In this document: positions 27,170 to 36,228 of the stretch, piece by piece
Layout of the letters: the number at the start of each line of letters is the position of its first letter
Numbering within the stretch: the first letter of the stretch is position 1
Source: Hyunsoonleella ulvae
Lineage (GTDB): Bacteria; Bacteroidota; Bacteroidia; Flavobacteriales; Flavobacteriaceae
Direction: 5' to 3'
DNA: 64,000 nt
Assembly (NCBI RefSeq): GCF_016827605.1
Contig: NZ_JAEPJQ010000007.1
Coordinates: 106,861 to 170,860 of the forward strand
Made by a program: the position numbers and the translations under genes
The notes under the pieces: model-generated
Databases searched by the model: none
The model's input: the letters and a program-made list of their open reading frames with translations, nothing else
What the model was told of the DNA's origin: nothing

Positions 27170-27949
27170 ATGATTTCACGTTTGCTCAGAATTACTGCTA
27201 TTGTAGTAAGTTTACTTATCTTATCAGCTTGTGTTGGACGAAAGGATATTGTTTATTTTCAAAACGCCAAAGATTTTGAAACTATAGTTGATACTGATAC
27301 TTTTAAGGCCAAATTAAAAATTGGAGATATTTTAACCATTTATGTATCTACTCTCGATCCTACTGTTGCCCAACCTTACAATATCTTAGCAAGAACAGGG
27401 GGAGAAAATGGAGGAGGTCAGTTACTAGATTTTTTAATTGATGTTGAAGGTAATATTGATTACCCTGTCTTGGGAAAAATTAAATTAGCAGGATTAACTA
27501 TTGAAGAAGCAAAACAGCTTTTGAAATCAAAATTCTCTGAAGGTCAGTTACTTAAAGATCCCGTGATAATTATCAGATTATTAAATTTTAGGGTAACAAT
27601 TGCAGGAGAAGTTAGATCTCCTGGAGTATATCCGGTTATAGGGGAAAGAGTTACTATTTTAGAGGCATTAGGAATGGCTGGTGATTTAACTATAAAGGGA
27701 AGAAGAGATAATATTCTTGTTATTAGGGACTTTAATGGTTCAAAAACTTATACTAGAATTGATTTAACTAATAAAGAAGTATTCAATTCTCCAGTTTATT
27801 ATTTAACTCAGAATGATTACATATATGTTGAACCAAATAACTCTGGAGTAAGTCTGGCTTCAGGAGATGCAAGAGTGGCCACATTAATATCCATAACTTC
27901 ATTTTTGGTTACTACAGCTCTTATATTTGTTACACGCACGCAAAACTAA
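27170..27949 (+). CDS. wza: Polysaccharide export lipoprotein, Wza-like
   Basis: 259 residues. The lipoprotein signal ends LLILSAC with Cys21. The polysaccharide export domain follows (KLKIGDILTIYVSTLDP, about 50-70), then SLBB-type segments (VTIAGEVRSPGVYPVIGERVT, about 143). A C-terminal membrane segment of about 20 residues ends in TRTQN. Shorter than E. coli Wza, as usual in Bacteroidota. The residues after Cys lack the acidic surface-export signal seen in the other lipoproteins here, consistent with a channel facing the periplasm. Four bases separate it from wzc. Confidence 0.88.
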   Translation: MISRLLRITAIVVSLLILSACVGRKDIVYFQNAKDFETIVDTDTFKAKLKIGDILTIYVSTLDPTVAQPYNILARTGGENGGGQLLDFLIDVEGNIDYPVLGKIKLAGLTIEEAKQLLKSKFSEGQLLKDPVIIIRLLNFRVTIAGEVRSPGVYPVIGERVTILEALGMAGDLTIKGRRDNILVIRDFNGSKTYTRIDLTNKEVFNSPVYYLTQNDYIYVEPNNSGVSLASGDARVATLISITSFLVTTALIFVTRTQN

Positions 27950-27953
27950 AATT

Positions 27954-30326
27954 ATGAGTCCCAATCCGAATAAGATTGATGGTATAAATTCTGAAAAATT
28001 CAATCTCAAAAAAACACTAAATCTATATCTCCGAAACTGGAAATGGTTTTTACTAAGTTTAATGGTAGCCTACACAGTAGCATTTTTGTCCCTGCGTTAT
28101 ACCACTCCTAAATATGCGGCTTTTTCGAAAATTATGATACTTCCAGAAAGTGAGGGAGGGAGTGGAGCAAGTGCTTTAAAAGACTTATCGATTTTCTCCG
28201 AAAAAGAAGAAGCTGCCATTGAAGATGAGATTCAGGTTATCAAGTCTAGAGATTTTATGCAATCAATTGTAAAAAAATTAAATTTAAACCTTCAATTTTT
28301 TACACAAGGGAGAGTTAATCAAACAGAGTTATACAAGAATTCTCCAATAACTATTAATTTTCTTGCAAATGATTCTATTGTTGAGCGTACTTATTTTAAT
28401 TTCTTTGTCAATATATCATCTCCAGAACAGTTTGAATACCGTAAATCAGAAGAGGATATTCCTAAAATAGTGAAATTTGGAGAGGCTATTTCCGCTTCAT
28501 TTGGAGATTTTGTAATTACACCTAAGGAGAATATCAAAAGTTTGATTGGGAAAGATATTAAAGTAAGGTTAGTACCTATTTCGAGAGTGGCTCAATCTAT
28601 AAAGAACAATTTTAATATAGAACAAACTTCTAAGTCATCAAAAGTACTGATTGTTGGTTATCAAGACCCTGTTGAACGCAAAGCTGTAGATATTGTAAAT
28701 ACCTTAATAAGCACATACAATGAATCTACAATAGAAAAGAAAAATATTAGATCAAGAGCGACTGTAGATTTTATTGATAAGCGTGTAGAGTTAATTGCAG
28801 ATGATCTCGTTAATGTAGATGATAGTATTGTAAGGTTTAAAACAGGTAACAAAGTAACAGATGTAACATCTGAAGCAGGGCAGTTTCTTACCTCTAGTAT
28901 GCAGAACAGGCAACAACTAGACCAAGCAAAGACGCAAATGAGGCGTTTGAATTATATGGAATCTGCTCTAGGTAATGATAATGAATTTGCATCTTTACCA
29001 TCTAACTTGGGAGCTGAAGATGGTGCGATTTCTACTTTATCAGCACAGTACAATGAGTTACTAAGAACTCGGGAATTAAAACTTAAAAGTGCTGGTGCTA
29101 AAAATCCAGTAGTAATTCAACTTGATCAAACATTAGCAGACATAAAGAGTAACTTAAGAAATAGTATAAGAAACTCTAAACAAGGTTTAGGTATAGAGAT
29201 AAGAAGTTTGGAAAGTCAATCTGAACGAATCAATTCTAAGATATATTCTGTACCAGGACAACAAAGTAGGCTTAGAGCCATTGAACGTAAACAAGGTATA
29301 AAGGAATCTCTGTATTTATACCTCTTAGAAAAACGAGAAGAAGCTGCAATTTCCTTAACGGCAACATCTCCTAATCTAAAAGTGATTGACGCTGCTTACG
29401 GTCTTGGAGGTCCTGTTTCTCCCAATAGACAAATTGTTTTTATTGGTGCTTTATTTTTGGGGTTGTTTATACCTTTTTCGATTATTTATCTTGTAGACTT
29501 GTTGGATAATAAAGTTCATAACAGAGAAGACCTTGAAAAGGTAATTAAGAATATTACTATTTTAGGAGAAGTACCAAAAATTAAAGGAAACAAAAATTTG
29601 ATAGAGAATAATGATAGATCGATCTTATCTGAATCATTTAGAATTATACGTACAAATTTTGATTATGTACAACGAAGTAAAAGTATACAATCTTATCAAA
29701 ATGTAATCTTTGTAACTTCTACCATAAATGGAGAGGGGAAATCTTTCTTTAGCATGAATATGGCTTTAACTATAGCTAATACTAAAAAAAGAGTATTACT
29801 TATAGGTGCAGATATAAGAAACCCTCAAATTTTTCCTGCAATAAAAAATGCAGTAAAAGACAAAGACTCAACTAATGGGCTGACTGAATTTTTAGTGGAA
29901 AATTCTCTAAAAGTGAACGATGTGATAAGTAAGCACAAAGTAAATAATATAGATATAGATGTTCTATTATCTGGTAAAGTCCCACCTAATCCTGCAGAGT
30001 TATTGATGGGAGATAAAGTTAAGCAGTTATTCGATGAAGTATCTAAAGATTATGATTATGTAATTGTAGATACAGCTCCTTCTATGTTAGTCACTGATAC
30101 TATGTTGATAAGTCAATATGCAGGCCATACTATTTACTTAACAAGAGCTAATTATACAGAAAAAGAAATTTTAACTTTTGCAAATGAACTCAATGAGACC
30201 AATAAACTTAATGGTATGATGTTAGTAGTAAATGACGTAAAGCAATCTAACTTTGGTTATGGAGCAAAATATGGCTATTATGGAGCACCTAAGAAGAAAA
30301 AATGGTATTCGTTAAAGAGAGCATAA
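27954..30326 (+). CDS. wzc: Polysaccharide co-polymerase / BY-kinase, Wzc-like
   Basis: 790 residues from ATG 27954; the TTG further upstream would overlap wza and add nothing recognisable. The Wzz domain has two flanking membrane helices (about 35-55 and 500-520) and a long coiled-coil middle. The cytoplasmic kinase domain has TSTINGEGKSFFSMNMA (Walker A), LLIGADIRNP (A') and YVIVDTAPS (Walker B). The C terminus is Tyr-rich (YGAKYGYYGAPKKKKWY), the usual autophosphorylation cluster. It controls chain length and export with Wza. A strong terminator follows. Confidence 0.9.
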   Translation: MSPNPNKIDGINSEKFNLKKTLNLYLRNWKWFLLSLMVAYTVAFLSLRYTTPKYAAFSKIMILPESEGGSGASALKDLSIFSEKEEAAIEDEIQVIKSRDFMQSIVKKLNLNLQFFTQGRVNQTELYKNSPITINFLANDSIVERTYFNFFVNISSPEQFEYRKSEEDIPKIVKFGEAISASFGDFVITPKENIKSLIGKDIKVRLVPISRVAQSIKNNFNIEQTSKSSKVLIVGYQDPVERKAVDIVNTLISTYNESTIEKKNIRSRATVDFIDKRVELIADDLVNVDDSIVRFKTGNKVTDVTSEAGQFLTSSMQNRQQLDQAKTQMRRLNYMESALGNDNEFASLPSNLGAEDGAISTLSAQYNELLRTRELKLKSAGAKNPVVIQLDQTLADIKSNLRNSIRNSKQGLGIEIRSLESQSERINSKIYSVPGQQSRLRAIERKQGIKESLYLYLLEKREEAAISLTATSPNLKVIDAAYGLGGPVSPNRQIVFIGALFLGLFIPFSIIYLVDLLDNKVHNREDLEKVIKNITILGEVPKIKGNKNLIENNDRSILSESFRIIRTNFDYVQRSKSIQSYQNVIFVTSTINGEGKSFFSMNMALTIANTKKRVLLIGADIRNPQIFPAIKNAVKDKDSTNGLTEFLVENSLKVNDVISKHKVNNIDIDVLLSGKVPPNPAELLMGDKVKQLFDEVSKDYDYVIVDTAPSMLVTDTMLISQYAGHTIYLTRANYTEKEILTFANELNETNKLNGMMLVVNDVKQSNFGYGAKYGYYGAPKKKKWYSLKRA

Positions 30327-30329
30327 ATA

Positions 30330-30362
30330 AAAAGACCTGATATTTTTAATCAGGTCTTTTTT
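30330..30362. terminator. Bidirectional rho-independent terminator between wzc and aroB
   Basis: AAAAGACCTGAT (30330-30341) and ATCAGGTCTTTT (30349-30360) form a 12-base stem with a 7-base loop. T runs follow on both strands. It ends the plus-strand wzc transcript and the converging aroB transcript. Confidence 0.88.
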
Positions 30363-30391
30363 GTTAATGTTTAATTATTACTAATATTTTT

Positions 30392-31459
30392 TCAGCTTAA
30401 ATAATACTCAAACGCTTCTAAAATAATAGCCTCATCAACTAAACAATCAATTTTAGTTTTACCAATATCTTCAAGCAATACAAAATTTATATTGCCATAC
30501 GAGTTCTTTTTATCATACTTAAGCAACTCTATAATGGAGGCGTAGTCATTGTCTTCAAACTCAACTTTATCATAATACTTATGGATGAGTTGCTTGATGC
30601 TTTTAGCTTTATTTTCAGGGAAACTAACTAATTCTTTAGATATGTATATAGCTAAAATCATACCTATGGCAATGGCTTCACCATGAAGTAAATCTTTTTT
30701 ACTTGGATTACTTAAAAAGTAAGATTCTATGGCATGTCCTAAAGTATGTCCAAAATTTAGAGTTTTTCTAAGTCCGTTTTCTCTAGGATCTTTATCTACA
30801 ACATCTTTTTTTATTAAAACCGATTCGTAAATCAATTCATCTAAATCTGCTAGAGTAAGCTCAGCGAAATTGTTGAATTTATTCCAATATGTTTCGCTAC
30901 TTATTAACCCATGCTTCAACATTTCAGCAAGTCCAGATCTCATTTGCTCTTTAGGAAGTGTATCAAGATAATTGGTGTCTATTAGCACTATATCAGGAGT
31001 GCTAATAACTCCAATTTGGTTTTTTAATGTACCTAGATCAACTCCAGTTTTACCTCCAACAGAGGCATCAACCATTGCTAATAATGAGGTTGGGATATTA
31101 ATGTAGGCGATACCTCTTTTAAATGTAGATGCAACAAAACCTCCCAAATCGGTAACAACACCTCCACCAATATTAATTAGTAAACTTTTTCGGTCTCCAT
31201 CTAAATCAGATAGAGAATTCCATACTCCAACACAAGTTTCAATAGTTTTATATATTTCTCCAGCTTCAATTTCTATAATTTCTAGATGCTCTGTGTTATC
31301 TAAATTAGACAAGAAATAGGGAAGGCAATGTTCATGCGTATTACTATCTACAAGAATAAAAATTTTAGAAAAATTATTTTCTTTTATATGCTGATTTAAT
31401 GCTGGATAGCAAACTTTGTTAAAATGAATTATACCATTATTTGCTGTAATAGAATCCAT
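30392..31459 (-). CDS. aroB: 3-dehydroquinate synthase
   Basis: 355 residues. INIGGGVVTDLGGFVASTFKRG, IPTSLLAMVDASVGGKTGVD and LNFGHTLGHAIE are the NAD-, substrate- and metal-binding signatures of AroB, which turns DAHP into 3-dehydroquinate in the shikimate pathway. Length is normal. It stands alone, transcribed divergently from proline dehydrogenase with 87 bases between the starts. Its presence inside the polysaccharide region looks incidental. Confidence 0.93.
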   Translation of the reverse strand: MDSITANNGIIHFNKVCYPALNQHIKENNFSKIFILVDSNTHEHCLPYFLSNLDNTEHLEIIEIEAGEIYKTIETCVGVWNSLSDLDGDRKSLLINIGGGVVTDLGGFVASTFKRGIAYINIPTSLLAMVDASVGGKTGVDLGTLKNQIGVISTPDIVLIDTNYLDTLPKEQMRSGLAEMLKHGLISSETYWNKFNNFAELTLADLDELIYESVLIKKDVVDKDPRENGLRKTLNFGHTLGHAIESYFLSNPSKKDLLHGEAIAIGMILAIYISKELVSFPENKAKSIKQLIHKYYDKVEFEDNDYASIIELLKYDKKNSYGNINFVLLEDIGKTKIDCLVDEAIILEAFEYYLS

Positions 31460-31506
31460 ATCTACTTCATTTAGTTGCGTGCGAAATTAAGGAGATTTTA
31501 ATAAAA

Positions 31507-31533
31507 TTGGTAGCAGTACTATAATTATATTTG
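31507..31533 (+). promoter_or_regulatory. Candidate promoter of the proline dehydrogenase gene
   Basis: TTG at 31507-31509 and a perfect TATATTTG at 31526-31533 are 16 bases apart, close to the TTG-N17-23-TAnnTTTG model. The element ends 13 bases before the ATG at 31547, giving a short leader. Confidence 0.5.
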
Positions 31534-31546
31534 CGAAAACATTGAT

Positions 31547-32722
31547 ATGAAGAATAAGGATATTTTTGATAATACTGATATAGCGTTTAGCTTAAAGAGC
31601 GATTCAGAGTTAGAGCGTGCTTATTTTCTATTTAAAATGATATCAGTTGAACCATTGGTTAGAATAGGTACTGCCGCAGCTAATTTTGCCCTTAAAGCTA
31701 ATTTACCCGTTGAGGGTCTCATTCGCTCTACAGTTTTTGACCATTTTTGTGGAGGTGTTAATGAGGAAGATTGTTTACCTGTAATACATAAAATGTTTGA
31801 AAAAGGTGTAAGCTCTGTTTTAGACTATTCAGTAGAAGGTAAAGAAAATGAGCAAGAATTTGATAATGCCTTGAAGACTGTTTTGAATATTATTGAATTT
31901 GCAAAGTCTTTAGATGCAATACCCATTGCGGTTTTTAAGCCTTCTGGTTTTGGACGTTTTGAACTTTACGAAAAGAAAAATAAAAATTTGGAGTTGAATG
32001 ATGAGGAAATCCAAGAATGGAAAAGGGTAGAAGCTAGATTTCATGCCGTTTGCAAAAAAGCAAAAGCTTACGATGTTGCAGTTTTAATCGACGCTGAGGA
32101 AAGTTGGATACAAGATGCTGTAGATGTTCTTGTAACTAGAATGATGAAAGTGTACAATACCGAAAAGGCTATTGTTTACAATACATTGCAGATGTACAGG
32201 CACGATAGAATGAGTTTTTTAAAGGAAGAACACGCTAAGGCAAAAGCGGACGGTTATTTTTTAGGATATAAACTTGTTCGAGGGGCATATATGGAAAAAG
32301 AAAATGATAGGGCAGAAGAAGAAAAATATGTATCACCCATTTGTACAAGTAAAAAGGCAACAGATGAAAATTTTAATGTGGCACTAAAGTATATGATAGA
32401 TCATCTTGATTGTATGTCTATTTTTGCAGGAACTCACAATGAGGAAAGTTGCTATTTGTTGATGCAATTGATGGCTGAAAAGCAAGTTTCGAATAATAAT
32501 CCAAATATATGGTTTGGTCAGTTATATGGTATGAGTGATCATATAAGTTTTAACCTTGCTAATTTAGGATACAATGTGGCAAAATACATGCCATTTGGCC
32601 CTGTAAAGGATGTAATGCCATATTTAATAAGACGGGCGGAGGAAAACACATCGGTCGCTGGACAGACAGGTAGGGAGTTAGCGCTAATTAAAAAAGAAAA
32701 GAAGCGACGTAGACTACTTTAA
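31547..32722 (+). CDS. Proline dehydrogenase, single-domain
   Basis: 391 residues. It has the PRODH barrel signatures VLIDAEESWIQDAVD, YNTLQMYRHDR, GYKLVRGAYMEKEN and the C-terminal FGPVKDVMPYLIRRAEEN with the RR substrate-binding pair. It oxidises proline to pyrroline-5-carboxylate with FAD. The length shows it is the stand-alone Bacteroidota form, not the PutA fusion. Its stop overlaps that of the convergent dehydratase gene. Confidence 0.92.
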   Translation: MKNKDIFDNTDIAFSLKSDSELERAYFLFKMISVEPLVRIGTAAANFALKANLPVEGLIRSTVFDHFCGGVNEEDCLPVIHKMFEKGVSSVLDYSVEGKENEQEFDNALKTVLNIIEFAKSLDAIPIAVFKPSGFGRFELYEKKNKNLELNDEEIQEWKRVEARFHAVCKKAKAYDVAVLIDAEESWIQDAVDVLVTRMMKVYNTEKAIVYNTLQMYRHDRMSFLKEEHAKAKADGYFLGYKLVRGAYMEKENDRAEEEKYVSPICTSKKATDENFNVALKYMIDHLDCMSIFAGTHNEESCYLLMQLMAEKQVSNNNPNIWFGQLYGMSDHISFNLANLGYNVAKYMPFGPVKDVMPYLIRRAEENTSVAGQTGRELALIKKEKKRRRLL

Positions 32723-33801
32723 ATATTACATAATTCTTGTAGTACCCTCTTTACCTCACTTAATGAGCTACTATTATTAAGATCGTAAAGTTTTTTTAGG
32801 TTCAAACTTCTACTTGTCTCATTATTGTCAAACAAGTAAAATATTTTTTCATGACCTGAAGGTTTAAGGGTCTCACTTTTTGATGTAATTGATTCATGGA
32901 GTTTTTCCCCAGGATGTAAGTCTGTAATATTTATTAGTGTTTCATAGGGTTTACTTGGTTGTAGTAAGGAGATTAAAACTTTAGCTAAATCTATTATTCT
33001 TATGGGGTCTCCCATATCAAAAGATACTATGCTGTGATTTTTTTTAATGTCCAATTTGGTTAGTTCTATAATGAGGCTACACGCTTCGTTAATATCAATA
33101 AATAACCTAGACGCTTCTTTGTGGGTTACTGAAATTTGTTTACCCTTCTTAAGTTGTTTAATAAACAAGGGTACAACAGATCCATTAGAACCAAAAATAT
33201 TTCCAAATCTAGCTGAAACGAACTTAGTGTAGGTAGAATTTATATTTAGGTTTGTTAAATGTTTTTCAGCAATAGATTTTGTCATTCCCATTATACCTGC
33301 TGGGTTAGCTGCCTTATCAGTTGAAATAAAAATAAATCTTTTTGATGCATGCTTTATTGCTAATTGAGACAATAATTGTGTTGCAAAAATATTTGTTTTA
33401 ATAGCTTCATAAGGGTTGTCTTCAACTACTGAAACATGCTTGTAAGCTGCTGCATGAAAAATCAAAGTAGGTTTATAGCACCTAAAAAGATGGGACATTT
33501 GTGATTCGTCTCTTATATCCCCTAAAATAAACTCTACGTTGTTTGATAGGTTATTAGAAACACTTCGTTTTAATAAAAACAATGGGGTTTCGGCATTATC
33601 TAGCAAAACAAGCTTTTTGAATTTAGAAGACAGTATTTTTTTTATAATACCACTGCCAATAGAGCCAGCTGCTCCCGTAATTAAGATGGTTTCCTCTGAA
33701 AAATCATGGGGCAATGAGTTGCTAATAACGATGTCATCCTCAGAAATTAATCCACAAGATTCTATAAAACCTTTAATCCTCTCAAAAACCGCAACCTCCA
33801 T
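32719..33801 (-). CDS. Soluble UDP-sugar 4,6-dehydratase (PglF/CapD-like, no membrane domain)
   Basis: 360 residues, corresponding only to the SDR half of the protein at 25175. ILITGAAGSIGSGIIKKIL is the NAD site, and STDKAANPAGIMGMTKSIAE is the Met-x3-Lys active site; DLHPGEKLHE is also conserved. It is close in sequence to the long copy but lacks the membrane helices and first Rossmann domain. It follows the initiating sugar transferase gene, so it may make the sugar that primes the repeat. The stop codon overlaps that of proline dehydrogenase tail to tail. Confidence 0.82.
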   Translation of the reverse strand: MEVAVFERIKGFIESCGLISEDDIVISNSLPHDFSEETILITGAAGSIGSGIIKKILSSKFKKLVLLDNAETPLFLLKRSVSNNLSNNVEFILGDIRDESQMSHLFRCYKPTLIFHAAAYKHVSVVEDNPYEAIKTNIFATQLLSQLAIKHASKRFIFISTDKAANPAGIMGMTKSIAEKHLTNLNINSTYTKFVSARFGNIFGSNGSVVPLFIKQLKKGKQISVTHKEASRLFIDINEACSLIIELTKLDIKKNHSIVSFDMGDPIRIIDLAKVLISLLQPSKPYETLINITDLHPGEKLHESITSKSETLKPSGHEKIFYLFDNNETSRSLNLKKLYDLNNSSSLSEVKRVLQELCNI

Positions 33802-33863
33802 TTTAAAAACAAATACACTTATGGTGTGAAAATATTAATAATAAAGGGATAATCCAATTAGGT

Positions 33864-34457
33864 TTACTTTGCAAGAACCTTATATACCGTTTTAAATATT
33901 AATTTTATATCAAATAAGAAGTTTTGCTGCTTCAAATAACGTTTGTTGTAACTTAACTTATCTGGTATAATAGTTTCAATAAAATACTTTTCTGGATCTT
34001 TAACTTTTTTTAATAATTCTACCTCATCCCTGTATTCTAAAGACGCCAAACCGGTAATACCTGGTTTCAGTTTAAAAATAACCATATCATCCTCGGTATA
34101 GAAATTAACGTAATATCTTAGTTCTGGTCTAGGACCAACAAAACTCATATCTCCTTTTATTATATTGATTAATTGAGGAAATTCATCAATTTTATATTTC
34201 CTTAAGAAGTATCCTATTTTGGTAACCCTAGAGTCGTTGTCGCCAATGGTTAATAGCCCTTTTTTTTGGGATTTAAGATACATGGTTCTAAACTTGTATA
34301 TATTAAATTCTTTATTGTGTTGTCCTACACGCGTTTGAATAAATAAAATAGGGCCTTTGGAATCTAATTTTATAAAAACAGCAATGATGATCAATAACGG
34401 AAATAGTAGCACTAAACCTAAAAACGCAAAAAGAAAGTCAAATATACGTTTTATCAT
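33864..34457 (-). CDS. Initiating sugar-phosphate transferase, PglC/short PHPT type
   Basis: 197 residues. A single N-terminal hydrophobic re-entrant helix (about 5-30) is followed by KFRTMY, KIDEFPQLINIIKGDMSFVGPRPEL and KPGITGLASLEYRD, the core of the bacterial sugar transferase family. It moves a sugar phosphate from UDP to undecaprenyl phosphate and so starts the repeat unit. It starts one base inside the upstream gene's stop (TAATG). It is the only priming enzyme seen for the polysaccharide locus although it lies 10 kb from the glycosyltransferases. Confidence 0.88.
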   Translation of the reverse strand: MIKRIFDFLFAFLGLVLLFPLLIIIAVFIKLDSKGPILFIQTRVGQHNKEFNIYKFRTMYLKSQKKGLLTIGDNDSRVTKIGYFLRKYKIDEFPQLINIIKGDMSFVGPRPELRYYVNFYTEDDMVIFKLKPGITGLASLEYRDEVELLKKVKDPEKYFIETIIPDKLSYNKRYLKQQNFLFDIKLIFKTVYKVLAK

Positions 34458-34813
34458 TACTTGAAAGACAGGTTGTTAATCTTAACTAGACTATCACAAT
34501 TTTCTACAACTATTTCTATCTCCTTGTCTTCTATTTTACTCTCAATTAAATAAATGCCACAAGGTTCTTGTCTAGGTGTGCTTTTAGAAAAGTTAACATC
34601 CCCTTTTTCTATAAGCGATTTAACTGTAGTAGTATCATATTCTTTTAGAACAGCATTGGAGTATTTAAACGGTTTTGAATTAATATTTTTTAAAACCCTA
34701 GCTTCAGGACCGTAGGCACAAGATGTTCTTTTTCCGCTTAAAAAGAAAGCCAGAATTATTAGTCCTAAAGCGAAACCACCGAGATAGTAGCCTAAGCGTT
34801 GCATTAGTTTCAT
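34457..34813 (-). CDS. Small membrane-anchored protein, DUF4258-like
   Basis: 118 residues. An N-terminal membrane helix (LGYYLGGFALGLIILAFFL) precedes an extracytoplasmic domain with GKRTSCAYGPEARVLKNI and a C-terminal IEIVVENCDSLVKI. I recall small proteins of this pattern beside alanine dehydrogenase in Flavobacteriaceae, annotated DUF4258; no function is known. Two cysteines and the repeated polar strands are visible, with no catalytic motif. It is coupled to the sugar transferase by a 1-base overlap. Confidence 0.65.
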   Translation of the reverse strand: MKLMQRLGYYLGGFALGLIILAFFLSGKRTSCAYGPEARVLKNINSKPFKYSNAVLKEYDTTTVKSLIEKGDVNFSKSTPRQEPCGIYLIESKIEDKEIEIVVENCDSLVKINNLSFK

Positions 34814-34842
34814 TTACAATGTTTAAACAGTTATATGGTAGA

Positions 34843-36042
34843 TTAAAATATTAAGAGGTTAATATCGCTATACTTTAAGTCGAACCATTCCCCCACAGAT
34901 TTATTTGTTAAAATACCGTGGTAAAAGTACAACCCATTTTTTAGACCTTTATCAAATCTTAAGGAATTTTCTATACCACCATCCTCTGCTATTTTCATGA
35001 GGTAAGGCGTAAAAATATTACTAATTGAAATAGAGGCAGTTCTGGAATATCTTGCAGGGATATTGGGTACACAATAATGTATAACACCGTGTTTTATGAA
35101 GGTAGGCTCTATATGCGATGTTACTTCACTGGTTTCAAAGCATCCCCCCATATCAATGCTAACATCAATAATTACGGCTCCTTTTTTCATGTGCTGTACC
35201 ATGGCTTCGGTAACAACTATAGGAGCTCTATTTATACCTCTTACGGCACCAATAACAACATCGCAGCGCTTTAACGCTTTAAGCAAATTTTTTGGTTGAA
35301 TGGTAGAGGTAAACAGCGACCTTCCCAAATTTGTTTGTATGCGTCTAAGTTTAGTGATAGAATTATCAAAAACTTTAATACCGGTACCTAGGCCTATGGC
35401 GCTTCTCGCTGCATATTCCCCAACCGTACCAGCTCCTAAAATAACCACTTCAATAGGAGGGACACCACTTATATTTCCTAGCATTAGGCCTAAACTGTTT
35501 TTATCATTTGATAACAACTCCGAAGCTATTAAAACAGAAGCCGTACCAGCAATTTCGCTTAAGGAACGTACTGCAGGGTAGGTACCATCTTCATCCTTAA
35601 TAAATTCAAACGCTAAAGCGGTAATTCGTTTTGAGGCAAGCGCTTCAAAATATTTTTTAGTCTGTGTCTTTAATTGAAGCGCAGAAATCAAAATAGCTTG
35701 GGGGTTCATCAATTTTATTTGCTCTAGACTAGGTGGTTCTACCTTGAGTATCATGGGGCACGAATACACCTTAGTAGTATCACTAGAAATTTCCGCTCCA
35801 GCTTCGCTGTAATCTTTATCACTAAATCTTGCGCCTTTGCCAGCCCCAGCTTCAATTAAAACCTTATGGCCGTTACTTACTAGTGCAGATACTGCATCTG
35901 GCGTTAAGCAAATTCTATTTTCTTGATATGTGGTTTCTTTGGGAACTCCAATATAAAGTTGTCTTTTGTGCTTTAAAATTTCTAATTTTTCCTCTTGGGG
36001 AAGTAGTTGTTGCTTTGTAAAAGGCGACAAGGATTGAGACAT
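34843..36042 (-). CDS. ald: Alanine dehydrogenase
   Basis: 399 residues. GVPKETTYQENRICLTPDAV (substrate domain with the conserved Lys/Arg), VVILGAGTVGEYAARSAIGLG (NAD site, about 205) and HYCVPNIPARYSRTAS support the AlaDH/PNT family. The reaction is reversible oxidative deamination of alanine to pyruvate. It is longer at the N terminus (about 30 residues) than bacillar Ald, which is common in Flavobacteriaceae. It begins the minus-strand unit that continues into the DUF4258-like and sugar transferase genes. Confidence 0.88.
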   Translation of the reverse strand: MSQSLSPFTKQQLLPQEEKLEILKHKRQLYIGVPKETTYQENRICLTPDAVSALVSNGHKVLIEAGAGKGARFSDKDYSEAGAEISSDTTKVYSCPMILKVEPPSLEQIKLMNPQAILISALQLKTQTKKYFEALASKRITALAFEFIKDEDGTYPAVRSLSEIAGTASVLIASELLSNDKNSLGLMLGNISGVPPIEVVILGAGTVGEYAARSAIGLGTGIKVFDNSITKLRRIQTNLGRSLFTSTIQPKNLLKALKRCDVVIGAVRGINRAPIVVTEAMVQHMKKGAVIIDVSIDMGGCFETSEVTSHIEPTFIKHGVIHYCVPNIPARYSRTASISISNIFTPYLMKIAEDGGIENSLRFDKGLKNGLYFYHGILTNKSVGEWFDLKYSDINLLIF

Positions 36043-36203
36043 CTTAAAAAGTATTTATCAAAATTGAAATTACAAATATTTTTGGTTTTATAAATAGTTT
36101 AAGTGCTATTAATTTGGTTATCTAGTATGTTGATTAACAACAAGTAGGAATAAAAGCTAAGCAACTTACGGTATTTGCCCATAATACTTTAATTTAATTA
36201 TTC

Positions 36204-36211
36204 TAATTTTG
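36204..36211 (+). promoter_or_regulatory. Candidate -7 element before the outer-membrane protein gene
   Basis: A perfect TAnnTTTG (TAATTTTG) 17 bases before the ATG at 36229. The nearest upstream TTTG (36174-36177) is 26 bases away, longer than the usual spacing. Confidence 0.4.
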
Positions 36212-36228
36212 TTAGTATAGTATCGTTT

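Noticed and set aside
27927..27953. Upstream TTG start for wzc
   Set aside because: It would overlap wza by 23 bases and adds a non-conserved stretch; ATG 27954 sits 4 bases after the wza stop.
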